Shown here in pieces: positions 9,981 to 18,142 of a DNA stretch of 64,000 bases (its first letter is position 1; each line of letters begins with the position of its first letter). A program made the position numbers and the translations under genes. The notes beneath the pieces are model-generated. The model was not told the DNA's origin. It did no database searches and was given only the letters and a program-made list of their open reading frames with translations. The DNA comes from Pseudomonas sp. CFII64 (GTDB lineage Bacteria > Pseudomonadota > Gammaproteobacteria > Pseudomonadales > Pseudomonadaceae): assembly GCF_000416235.1 (NCBI RefSeq), contig NZ_ATLO01000043.1, positions 43,501 to 107,500 of the forward strand. Reading direction: 5' to 3'.

Positions 9981-12347
9981 TTGAAGCTGCGAATACTTGC
10001 GAAACTCAGGCGCCCCGGCCCTGCAGGTCGAGTCGTGCGTTGGCTGCTTGGCTTACTGTTGCTGGTGGTTGCCCTGCTCTGGCTCGCCGACCGCATCTGG
10101 CCGCTGCCCTTGCCCAAGGATGATCTCGCCCGTGTCGTGCTGGCTGAAGATGGCACGCCTTTGTGGCGTTTCGCCGATGCCAATGGGGTGTGGCGTTATC
10201 CGGTGGCGACGACGCAGGTGTCGCCGTATTACATCGAAGCGCTGCTGACCTACGAAGATCGCTGGTTCTACAGTCATCCCGGCGTCAATCCGCTCGCGTT
10301 GGGCAGAGCGGCCTGGCAAAACCTGCAAGGCGCGCGCGTAGTGTCGGGTGGCAGCACGTTGTCGATGCAAGTGGCGCGACTGCTTGATCCCCATTCGCGA
10401 ACCCTGCCCGGCAAAGTGCGCCAGCTGTGGCGCACGATGCAGCTGGAATGGCAGTTGTCCAAGGACGAGATTCTCGGCATTTATCTGAATCGCGCACCTT
10501 TCGGCGGCACTTTGCAGGGGGTTGCGGCGGCCAGTTGGGCGTATCTGGGTAAATCCCCGCTGCAACTGACTCGTGCGGAAGCGGCGTTGCTGGCCGTGCT
10601 GCCCCAGGCGCCGAGCCGCTTGCGTCCGGATCGCCATCCGCAGCGCGCCCAGGCGGCGCGGGACAAAGTGCTCAAGCGTCTGGCGGAGTTTCAGGTCTGG
10701 CCGCAATTGGCGGTCAACGAAGCCCTGGAAGAGCCGCTGCTGTTGGCGCCGCGTCAGGAGCCGACGCTTGCGCCGTTGTTGGCGCGACGCCTGAATCGGC
10801 CGCACAGCCCGCCGTTGATTCGCACCACCCTCGACGCCGCGCTGCAGCGTCGCCTCGAAGATCTGCTGCTGGGCTGGCGCGCGCGTCTGCCGGAGCGCAC
10901 CTCGGCGGCGATTCTGGTGGTCGAGGCGCAGAGCATGGCGGTGCGCGCTTACGTCGGCTCCGTGGACATCAATGACACCAAGCGATTTGGTCATGTGGAC
11001 ATGGTCAGCGCGCTGCGTTCGCCCGGCTCGACGCTCAAGCCGTTTTTGTACGGCAAGGCCATGGATGCGGGGCTGATTCATTCCGAATCGCTGCTGCAGG
11101 ATGTCCCGCGCCGTTATGGCGATTACCGGCCGGGCAATTTTTCTGCGGGCTTCAGTGGGCCAGTGGCCGCCAGTTCCGCGTTGTCCATGTCGCTGAACCT
11201 GCCTGCGGTGCAATTGCTCGAAGCCTACGGGCCGAAACGCTTTGCCGCCGAAATGCGCAACGGCGGCGTGCCGTTGACCTTGCCGCCGTTGGCCGAGCCG
11301 AATCTTGCCTTGATTCTCGGCGGGGTCGGCAGTCGCCTGGAAGAGTTGGTCGGTGGCTACAGCGCCTTTGCTCGCGGCGGAAAAAGCGCCGACATCCGCC
11401 TGCAACCCGACGACCGTTTACGTGAGCGAAGCATGATGTCGCCGGGTGCGGCGTGGATCGTGCGCAAGATTCTCAGTGGTCAGTCGCGTCCCGACCTGGA
11501 CCTGCATGCCGAGCTGGTGCAACGCCCTCAGCTGGCGTGGAAAACCGGCACCAGTTATGGCTTCCGTGATGCGTGGGCGATAGGTGTCGGGCCGCGGTTT
11601 CTGGTTGGTGTGTGGATCGGTCGCCCGGATGGTACGCCGGTGCCGGGACAGTTCGGCCTCGCGTCGGCCGCGCCGTTGATGTTGCAGGTTCACGATGTGC
11701 TGACCAATCGCGACAGTCAGCGCGGCATCGTCGCACCGGTCCAGCCAGTGCCGCTGAATGTCGGTGTCGCAGCGATCTGCTGGCCGCTGGGGCAGCCCAT
11801 GGACAAGAACGATCCCAACTGCCGTCGCCAGCGCTTTGCCTGGACGCTGGACGGCACGACGCCGCCCACCTTGCAGGCCACCGATCAGCCGCTGGGCCTG
11901 GGTTTGCAGGAAAAAATCCGCGTCAATGCCAAGGGGCTGCGGGTCGGTTCCGGTTGCCCTGACGCGCAGGTCGAGGACATCGCGCTCTGGCCCGCGCCGC
12001 TGGAACCCTGGTTGCCCCGCTCTGAGCGCCGCGAAGCACGCTTGCCTGCCGCCGATCCCGATTGCCCGCCTCAAGGCCTGAGCCTGGCTGCGCCCTTGAC
12101 CATTGTCGGTGTGCGCGACGGCGATCATTTGCGCCTGCCGGCGGGCAGTCATCAGGCGCTGCGCCTCAAGCTTTCTGCGCTGGGTGGCAGCGGTCGTCGC
12201 TGGTGGTTTATCGATGGCGCGCCCACCGCCGATACCGCCAATCAGGACAGCTTCGGCCCGACCCTGACGCGCCTGGGTCGCTATGAACTCAGCGTGCTCG
12301 ACGAAAGCGGCCAGACCGCCAGAGTGATATTCGATCTGGTGGATTGA
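9981..12347 (+). CDS. pbpC: Penicillin-binding protein 1C
   Basis: Class A-like PBP of the 1C type, an inner-membrane peptidoglycan synthase that partners the adjacent alpha-2-macroglobulin. Order: one N-terminal membrane helix (about residues 18-38), a GT51 glycosyltransferase domain (EDRWFYSHPGV, GGSTLSMQ), then a transpeptidase domain with SPGSTLKP (nucleophile Ser near 349), SLN and KTGTS (near 520), and a C-terminal BiPBP_C domain (DGDHLRLPAGS). No ATG fits the start: TTG at 9981 has AAAGG about 9 bases upstream and gives MKLRILAKL; TTG at 9975 is too close to that site. About 788 residues, normal for PBP1C. All active-site motifs are intact even though the upstream partner gene is frameshifted. 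Confidence 0.88.
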   Translation: MKLRILAKLRRPGPAGRVVRWLLGLLLLVVALLWLADRIWPLPLPKDDLARVVLAEDGTPLWRFADANGVWRYPVATTQVSPYYIEALLTYEDRWFYSHPGVNPLALGRAAWQNLQGARVVSGGSTLSMQVARLLDPHSRTLPGKVRQLWRTMQLEWQLSKDEILGIYLNRAPFGGTLQGVAAASWAYLGKSPLQLTRAEAALLAVLPQAPSRLRPDRHPQRAQAARDKVLKRLAEFQVWPQLAVNEALEEPLLLAPRQEPTLAPLLARRLNRPHSPPLIRTTLDAALQRRLEDLLLGWRARLPERTSAAILVVEAQSMAVRAYVGSVDINDTKRFGHVDMVSALRSPGSTLKPFLYGKAMDAGLIHSESLLQDVPRRYGDYRPGNFSAGFSGPVAASSALSMSLNLPAVQLLEAYGPKRFAAEMRNGGVPLTLPPLAEPNLALILGGVGSRLEELVGGYSAFARGGKSADIRLQPDDRLRERSMMSPGAAWIVRKILSGQSRPDLDLHAELVQRPQLAWKTGTSYGFRDAWAIGVGPRFLVGVWIGRPDGTPVPGQFGLASAAPLMLQVHDVLTNRDSQRGIVAPVQPVPLNVGVAAICWPLGQPMDKNDPNCRRQRFAWTLDGTTPPTLQATDQPLGLGLQEKIRVNAKGLRVGSGCPDAQVEDIALWPAPLEPWLPRSERREARLPAADPDCPPQGLSLAAPLTIVGVRDGDHLRLPAGSHQALRLKLSALGGSGRRWWFIDGAPTADTANQDSFGPTLTRLGRYELSVLDESGQTARVIFDLVD

Positions 12348-12606
12348 GGTTTATCCGTCGCGACTTGTCTCGTAAATTCCGACTATAACTTTTGTATGTC
12401 GGCGACTCGTGCGTTGTGTTTATACGAGCAACCTGTTGATTAAATTGAATTTATTTTCAGGGCTCGAGCTATGTATATATCCGACTAATACCAAGTCATG
12501 AATTGAGCAAGTCCGCGTAAAAGATTGTTATTGGGCCATGGGCAGGTTTCTTCTCGCTGCCAGCGAGAGGCTCAAACAAACAATCAAGCGGTGGAAGGAT
12601 TCGCTC

Positions 12607-14379
12607 ATGAACACTCACTCGTTGTTGAAGGCAAGTACCGCGCTGACACTCATTCTGGCGGTCGGATTAACCGGTTGCAGTAGCGGCGGGGGCGGCTCGA
12701 AAAGCCACGTAGACAGTTCTTCGCCAACGACTGAGGCCGCAGCCGGCGGTGCTACTTCGGGCACCTCCGGTACAGGAGATACCAGCGGCGCAGGGACTTC
12801 CGGCAATACCGATGGCTCCGGTGGTGGCGCTTCGGGCGGCACAGGCTCGATGACCGATGGCAGCGGCGTCGGTGGAGGCGGCAGTGGTAGCGGCACTGGC
12901 GGCGTGGCGGGCGGCGGCACCGGAACAGGAGGCACGGGTGGTGGCGGGACTGGCGGAGGTACTGGCGGCACTGGCGGAACGGGCGGCGGCACCACGCCGA
13001 CACCGGTCTTTCGCAGTCTGGCCGTCAGCCAGACCAGCGCCGCCGCCGGCAATATGCTCAGCCAGCTGGGCGATGCAGTCATCGGTGTAGGCGATGTGGT
13101 GGCGATGATTCCCGTGGCCGGCAATGCCGATCTCACCGGTGGCGCAGGCGGGCTGATCTCCTCCGTCGGGGTCGCGACCAACAGCCTCGGCACCGGGCTG
13201 ACTACCGGCCTGGGTACCTTGGGCACTGACAGCAATGCTCTGGGCGTGACGCTGTCCAGTGTCGGCGCGGCAACCGGCGACCTGGGCGCAGGCGTGTCAT
13301 CGCTGGGCAGCGGCGTGTCGAAATTTGCCGCTTCTTCACAGGTCGAACAAGTCCCGCTGGTTGGCACCGTCGTGGGTAAAACAGGCGAGTTGGTGGACGG
13401 CGTAGGCCAAAAGGTCACCATGCTCGGCGACACCTTGAGCGCCGCAACCACCAGCGGTCCATTGGGCTCGACCACTCGTGCGTTGGGCGACAAGCTGGTG
13501 CCGGTAGTCGCGATGGTCGAGTCCACGACCATCAAAGTGGCTGGCGCAACCGGCCTGGCAACTCCCGTCAACGGCTTGTTGCAGGGCGTGAAGGGCACGC
13601 TGAACGGCGTCACCAGCGGCATGGCGGGCTCGGATAATCCAGTCGCCTCAGGGCTGGCCGGGACCATCGGCGGACTGGGTAACGTCGCTGGCGCTGCGGG
13701 CGGTCTGGTAACCGTCAACCCGACCACAGGCGGCGGTACAGTCGGTGGCGGCATCGGCGGGATGGTCGGCGGCAGTCTCGGTGGTATCACCGGCAATCTG
13801 GGTGGCAACCTCGGCGGCAGCATCGGCGTACCGGGCGTCGGCGGCGCCGGTCTGGTGGAAAGCGTCGGCGGCCTGGTGGCTGGCGTGGGCACCGGCCTCA
13901 ATGCGGGCAGCAGCAATGGTCTGCTTAGCGCAGCGGGCGTCAGTGGTGGTGCGGTCGGCGCGACGGTGGCTTCGTTGGGCACAGTGGTGGGCGGCAACGG
14001 CATCGCCAACAACGCTATCGCGGCTCCGGTGGCGGCGTTGACCAGCAACATCAGTGCGGCCGTCACCCCGGTGGTCAGCGGTGTTGCAAGCATCACGCAA
14101 CAGGTCGGCGGCGCAACCGGGCTGGGTGCTCCGGTCAACGGCCTGGTCACTCAGGTGGGCAGCGCCGTCAGCAGTCTGGGCAACAATGTAGTGGCAAGCA
14201 GCAATAACCCCGTGGCCAACGCGGTGGGTACGACCGTCAGCACGCTCGGCGCGACTGTGGCGCAAGTGGGTGGTCTGGTGGATGGCGGCAGCGCAACAGG
14301 CGGAGTGGGTGGTGTGCTCGGCGGTGTCACAGGCGCGTTAGGCGGTAGTCTGGGAGGAGGGTTGTTGAACCGTAAGTAA
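12607..14379 (+). CDS. Gly-rich, low-complexity surface lipoprotein (collagen-like annotation class)
   Basis: 590 residues. A signal peptide with lipobox (VGLTGCSS, Cys near residue 22) is followed by a Ser/Gly/Thr-rich linker to about residue 130. The long body has repeated hydrophobic/Gly patterns such as LGTGLTTGLGTLG and GGSLGGITGNLGGNLGGS. Two stretches look duplicated: one with ATGLATPVNGLLQGV and DNPVASGLAG, another with ATGLGAPVNGLVTQV and NNPVANAVGT. There is no filamentous haemagglutinin TPS domain. The ATG at 12607 has GGAAGGA 7 bases upstream. The 258 bases before it are markedly AT-rich and probably hold the promoter. A terminator at 14427 separates it from the TpsB-like gene, which is the likely partner. 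Function unknown; a cell-surface or matrix adhesin is a guess. Confidence 0.75.
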   Translation: MNTHSLLKASTALTLILAVGLTGCSSGGGGSKSHVDSSSPTTEAAAGGATSGTSGTGDTSGAGTSGNTDGSGGGASGGTGSMTDGSGVGGGGSGSGTGGVAGGGTGTGGTGGGGTGGGTGGTGGTGGGTTPTPVFRSLAVSQTSAAAGNMLSQLGDAVIGVGDVVAMIPVAGNADLTGGAGGLISSVGVATNSLGTGLTTGLGTLGTDSNALGVTLSSVGAATGDLGAGVSSLGSGVSKFAASSQVEQVPLVGTVVGKTGELVDGVGQKVTMLGDTLSAATTSGPLGSTTRALGDKLVPVVAMVESTTIKVAGATGLATPVNGLLQGVKGTLNGVTSGMAGSDNPVASGLAGTIGGLGNVAGAAGGLVTVNPTTGGGTVGGGIGGMVGGSLGGITGNLGGNLGGSIGVPGVGGAGLVESVGGLVAGVGTGLNAGSSNGLLSAAGVSGGAVGATVASLGTVVGGNGIANNAIAAPVAALTSNISAAVTPVVSGVASITQQVGGATGLGAPVNGLVTQVGSAVSSLGNNVVASSNNPVANAVGTTVSTLGATVAQVGGLVDGGSATGGVGGVLGGVTGALGGSLGGGLLNRK

Positions 14380-14426
14380 GCAGTGCACGGCTAGCAACTT
14401 TTCAAACAGCGCCTACGCTTGTTTCA

Positions 14427-14461
14427 GACAGGGGAGTCGGAATGATCCCCTGTCTTTTTTT
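14427..14461 (+). terminator. Rho-independent terminator after the Gly-rich lipoprotein gene
   Basis: GACAGGGGA (14427-14435) pairs perfectly with TCCCCTGTC (14446-14454), followed by seven T residues. It lies 47 bases after the lipoprotein stop and 40 bases before the next start, so readthrough into the transporter gene should be reduced rather than free. Confidence 0.88.
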
Positions 14462-14501
14462 GTCTGCAACGCCGCTGAAGTTTTGGCCATGGAGTGTCCT
14501 T

Positions 14502-16181
14502 ATGCGTGCTTGTATTCCTGTAATTGTGCTTGGCGTTTCTATCAGTTCTGGCCTGGTCAATGCAGACCAACTTCCCAGCTTTCTCAACAGCAATGACGCG
14601 GAGCGTAATCTCCCGGTTCCCAATCTGCCCGCCGATGCTTATCGACCTGTAACTCCCGCATTACAAGTTCCAACACCCGCCGCGCCGCAAACTTCGCCGT
14701 TGATGATGGGCACCAAAGTGGCAGTGCGCAAAATCCGTATTGAAGGTGGCAGCGTTTACCCACTCGATGAACTGGGCGCGGCCTTCCAGCCGATGCTGGG
14801 TCATGAAACCACGATGGGTGAATTGATCGAGGCGACACGCACCGTCACCCAGCGTTATCAAAGCGATGGCTACTTGTTGTCCTACGCGTTTCTGCCGCCC
14901 CAGGATTTCGATCAGGGCGTGGTGCGCGTGGTGTTGGTCGAAGGCTACATTCGTGATTATCAGCTGGAGGGCGATGTGGGTCGGGTGTCGGCCTATCTGG
15001 AAAAGCTGGTGGACAAGATCAAGCGCGAGCGACCGTTGACCCGCAAGACGTTCGAGCGCTACACCGCGCTGATGAGTCGGGTTCCCGGTGTGACCCTGCA
15101 AGCCAAGGCACCGCCGCCGGGCACGACCGACGGCGCCACCACCTTGATCGCCAGCGCCACGCGCAAACCTTTCACCAGCAGCCTGAGCCTGACCGAGGAC
15201 AATCGCGAAGGCACCCAGGCGTTATTGGGTGTCAGCAGCAATGCGCAGACGTCCATGGCCGAGCAGTTGAGTCTCAGTGGCCTGTTCCCGCCGGGAGAGG
15301 ACAAGGAGCATTACTACCGGGTCGACTACAGCCAATACCTGAATACCGAAGGCACGCAGTTGAGTCTTTGGGGCGCACGCTATCGCAGTGATCCGGGAAC
15401 CAATATTGCGCTGGAGAATGGTTTGCAGCTCAAGCAGCATCGCGAGAATGACCGGTTTTCCATCGGCTTCAGCCATCCGCTGATTGCCGCACAAAGTGAA
15501 TGGCTGAGCGCGGGTGCGCGGCTGTATGCGGTCAACGATAAAACCCGTTATCAAGTGGTGGGTTTCCCAGTCAGCGTCGAAACCCGCACCGATATTCGCG
15601 CCCTGGCATTCGAAGGTGACTGGCGCAAATCCACCGCTCGCCAGCTGCGTATCTTGAGCGCCGGGCTGTACCAGGGCATCGACGGCCTGGGCGCGAAAAC
15701 CACTGACGATCTGTATGACCTGGATTTCTTCCGCGCGCGTTTATCCGGAGTGCAGAGCGACAAATTTTTCGAGCAGTGGCAGGGTGTCGCCTCGGCCGCG
15801 TTGTACTGGAGCGACGACAGTTTGCCGGACAGCGAACGGGCGCAATTTGGCGGGCAGAATTTCGGTCGTGGCTACCCCTCCGATCAGGCTTCCGGCGACA
15901 AGGGTTGGGGCGTGGCGTATGAGGTCAACTACAGCTTCAATCGCGACGGCAAATGGCTGCGGGTGTTGCAGCCCTATGTCGTGATGGACGCCGCACGCAC
16001 CTGGTTCAACGAGCTGCCGGTGAAGGATTCGAAAATGTCCTCGTTCGCCACCGGGCTGCGTTTTGGCGATGCGCGCTACTACAACATCGCACTGGAAGCC
16101 GCCAAGCCCATGTCCGACAAAGGCCTGGACACCTTCAACCGCAAGCCGCGTTATACCCTGAGTTTCAGTTATCAGTTGTGA
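14502..16181 (+). CDS. ShlB/FhaC-type two-partner secretion outer-membrane transporter (TpsB)
   Basis: 559 residues. A signal peptide (CIPVIVLGVSISSGLVNA) is followed by a Pro-rich linker and a POTRA-type domain (VRKIRIEGGSVYPLDELG, around residues 70-145). A ShlB-type beta-barrel follows, with DYSQYLNTEGTQLSLWGARY and a C-terminal strand ending YTLSFSYQL. The ATG at 14502 has GGAG 7 bases upstream; an ATG at 14442 lies inside the terminator hairpin and is rejected. TpsB proteins export large partners with an N-terminal TPS domain; no such partner is present. The only candidate is the upstream Gly-rich lipoprotein, so the substrate rule may differ here. That pairing is inferred from neighbourhood only. 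Confidence 0.85.
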   Translation: MRACIPVIVLGVSISSGLVNADQLPSFLNSNDAERNLPVPNLPADAYRPVTPALQVPTPAAPQTSPLMMGTKVAVRKIRIEGGSVYPLDELGAAFQPMLGHETTMGELIEATRTVTQRYQSDGYLLSYAFLPPQDFDQGVVRVVLVEGYIRDYQLEGDVGRVSAYLEKLVDKIKRERPLTRKTFERYTALMSRVPGVTLQAKAPPPGTTDGATTLIASATRKPFTSSLSLTEDNREGTQALLGVSSNAQTSMAEQLSLSGLFPPGEDKEHYYRVDYSQYLNTEGTQLSLWGARYRSDPGTNIALENGLQLKQHRENDRFSIGFSHPLIAAQSEWLSAGARLYAVNDKTRYQVVGFPVSVETRTDIRALAFEGDWRKSTARQLRILSAGLYQGIDGLGAKTTDDLYDLDFFRARLSGVQSDKFFEQWQGVASAALYWSDDSLPDSERAQFGGQNFGRGYPSDQASGDKGWGVAYEVNYSFNRDGKWLRVLQPYVVMDAARTWFNELPVKDSKMSSFATGLRFGDARYYNIALEAAKPMSDKGLDTFNRKPRYTLSFSYQL

Positions 16182-16205
16182 AGGGGAGCCTCGCTCCAAC
16201 AGAAT

Positions 16206-16610
16206 CTACAACGCCTGCTGAACCCCGGATTCCGGAAACAGGCTGTCGAGGGTTTCCAGCAGGCGCAAGTGGTAGATGGGTTTGCGGAAGAGGTCCAGTA
16301 CCTGCAGGCGCAGCAGGTCGCTGACGTCTTCCATGTCGGCGTGGCCTGAGGTGACGATGACCGGGAGGTCGCGGCGTGAGCTGTGTTCACGCAGCCTTCT
16401 GATCAGCGAAAGACCGCTTTCATCCGGCATGCGCAAATCGGTGATGACCAGGGCGATGTCTGGATGCCGGGTCAACTGCTGAAGGGCAAGGTTGACCGAG
16501 GACGCCGTGAAGCAGCGAAAGCCTTCGCCTTCGAGCAGCTCGGCGAGTTCTTCGTTGGCGTCCTCTTCATCATCCACCAGAAGCAATTGTTGGCGGGTTG
16601 GGTGGGTCAT
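16206..16610 (-). CDS. Stand-alone response-regulator receiver protein
   Basis: 134 residues consisting of a single CheY-like receiver domain: LLLVDDEED holds the acidic pair, VITDLRMPDESG the phospho-acceptor Asp (near residue 55), VIVTSGHAD the Thr/Ser switch position, and FRKPI the conserved Lys-Pro. No DNA-binding or enzymatic output domain follows. The ATG at 16610 has AAGGTG upstream; a GTG three codons earlier has no usable site. It is on the same strand as flp, 56 bases downstream of it, and may be read with it. It probably relays phosphate or binds a protein partner linked to Flp pilus control; the cognate kinase could be PprA, but this is a guess. Confidence 0.82.
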   Translation of the reverse strand: MTHPTRQQLLLVDDEEDANEELAELLEGEGFRCFTASSVNLALQQLTRHPDIALVITDLRMPDESGLSLIRRLREHSSRRDLPVIVTSGHADMEDVSDLLRLQVLDLFRKPIYHLRLLETLDSLFPESGVQQAL

Positions 16611-16666
16611 CCGCAGCACCTTGCATCAGCAGCTTGCTGAATGATCATCAATAAATCGGCAGCCAG

Positions 16667-16861
16667 CTAAGCGACTGCTGTTCCACCCATGGCCACGAGA
16701 ATCTGATTGAAGATGATCTTCACGCGAGCCCCGATGTTGGTCATGAACAGCACTGCAACCACCGCGACCATGGCCGCGACAATGGCGTATTCCAGTGCAG
16801 AAGCGGCCTCTTTGCTGCTCAGAAACAATCTGATTTTCAATATAACGTAGGTAAGAAACAT
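16667..16861 (-). CDS. flp: Flp type IVb pilin
   Basis: 64 residues with the Flp prepilin signature: a short basic leader, ASALEY, and a single hydrophobic helix (AIVAAMVAVVAVLF). Cleavage by FppA should leave the Glu-Tyr at mature positions 5-6. The residue before the cut appears to be Ala (KEA|ASALEY) rather than the usual Gly. The ATG at 16861 has AGGAGA 6 bases upstream. It is transcribed divergently from the rcpC-tad operon, as in other Pseudomonas Flp loci, where the response regulator PprB activates it. Confidence 0.88.
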   Translation of the reverse strand: MFLTYVILKIRLFLSSKEAASALEYAIVAAMVAVVAVLFMTNIGARVKIIFNQILVAMGGTAVA

Positions 16862-17162
16862 CTGACTTCTCCTCGCACTGTTCCAGTGCTGGTAATACAT
16901 AAGTCGTTGGGACAATCCGTCGCAAATACAGCATTGCCCCAGATGCCAAAACCCACAACCGTATCTAAGTATTAATCACAAAGTTATATATCCAAGCCGC
17001 GCCGGGCTCGATATACAGCTGTATGAAATTTCGACGGAATCATGGCGCTTTTAAAGAGCTGCGCTACCGTCAATAGCAAATGGTTGAATGTTCATAACTA
17101 CCTGATTGCGAAGTTGACTCGTTGTTTGGAAGTCGTCATGCAACATCAAGGAGAAGGCCGTC
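16862..17162. promoter_or_regulatory. Divergent flp / rcpC control region
   Basis: About 300 bases between two divergent pilus units, AT-rich compared with its flanks. It contains a perfect 12-bp palindrome ATACAGCTGTAT at 17013-17024. In other Pseudomonas the response regulator PprB controls this region; I cannot assign its binding site from sequence alone. No open reading frame here looks genuine. Confidence 0.55.
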
Positions 17163-18122
17163 ATGAACAGTCGCTTTACCATGGCGCTCGCGGTGTTTTT
17201 TCTGTTGGGAGCGTTGATGGCCGGGTATTGGGGTTTGGTCGTGAGTGGGCAGCCGGCAGCGTTGCCGGTTCAGCCGCCGGTCATGGATACACCCGTTGTT
17301 TCCGCGCCTGCGCCGCCGCCCGTCGCCACTGAAGATCCGACCCGTCAGCCCGTTGTGGTGCTGGTGCGCGACGTGCCGGCCTATACGCCCATCCAGGCGG
17401 ACGATCTTGTGATTGAGCGCCTGAAAGTCGCGCCGTCGGGCAGTCTCGGCGCTATGGATGACGTGGTCGGTCGCAGCGCCTGGCGCACGCTGAGCGCTGG
17501 CAGCTGGCTCAGCGAAAGCAGTTTTGAAGCGGGCGGGGCGCTGGCGCGGATGATTCGTGTCGACGAGCGCGCGCTGGCGCTGACAGTGGACGAAGTCATT
17601 GGCGCAGGCGGGCAATTGAGCCCCGGCGATTATGTCGATGTGTTGCTGTATCTGCCTCAGGATACGGCCAATCCGGACCGCTCCAGCCAGTTGGCCGTGC
17701 CGGCGCTGCGCGTGTTGAGCGTCGGCGAGGTGCTCGGCCCGACCCGCGATGGCAAGCCTGCGCAAAACCTCAGCGCCGACCAACGACTCCAGCTCGAACA
17801 GCGCAAGAACGTCGCCCGCAACGTCGTGGTCGCGGTGCCGCAATCATTGTTGAGTCGTTTGATGCTGGCAACGCAAACCGGCGTGCTGCGCCTCGCCGTA
17901 CGCAGCGCCGACGAAAAAAATCTCGAGCAGTACTGGGCCAGCGATGACAGCTCGGCGGCACCTGCGGCGGTGCGGCTGGATTCGGCGCGGCGTGAGCTTT
18001 TGTCGTTCACGCAACTGAGCCAGAGCGGTCCGGCACGCGTCTCGGGTGCAGCGTCCGGCCCGCGTCCGGCGCGCGCTGTTGAAGTGATACGCGGCAACCA
18101 GACCGCGCAAAAAACTCCCTGA
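17163..18122 (+). CDS. rcpC: Flp pilus assembly protein RcpC/CpaB
   Basis: 319 residues. An N-terminal membrane anchor (MALAVFFLLGALMAGYWGLVV) is followed by a Pro/Ala-rich linker and a SAF-type domain (VVVLVRDVPAYTPIQADDL, around residues 62-125) typical of CpaB/RcpC. The later part (LSPGDYVDVLLYLP) matches the RcpC/CpaB domain. It is thought to act in the periplasm with the secretin RcpA. AAGGAG lies upstream of the ATG. It is the first gene of a tight tad operon. Confidence 0.88.
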   Translation: MNSRFTMALAVFFLLGALMAGYWGLVVSGQPAALPVQPPVMDTPVVSAPAPPPVATEDPTRQPVVVLVRDVPAYTPIQADDLVIERLKVAPSGSLGAMDDVVGRSAWRTLSAGSWLSESSFEAGGALARMIRVDERALALTVDEVIGAGGQLSPGDYVDVLLYLPQDTANPDRSSQLAVPALRVLSVGEVLGPTRDGKPAQNLSADQRLQLEQRKNVARNVVVAVPQSLLSRLMLATQTGVLRLAVRSADEKNLEQYWASDDSSAAPAAVRLDSARRELLSFTQLSQSGPARVSGAASGPRPARAVEVIRGNQTAQKTP

Positions 18123-18142
18123 CTGAGCAAGGATTGCCGAGC

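Noticed and set aside
12615..14150. 511-residue Pro-rich open frame antisense to the Gly-rich lipoprotein
   Set aside because: Reverse complement of Gly/Ala/Val codons gives Pro/Ala/Thr; the sense frame has a signal peptide, lipobox and ribosome site.
14442..14501. Upstream ATG for the TpsB gene
   Set aside because: It lies inside the terminator hairpin and lacks a ribosome site; the signal peptide begins properly at 14502.
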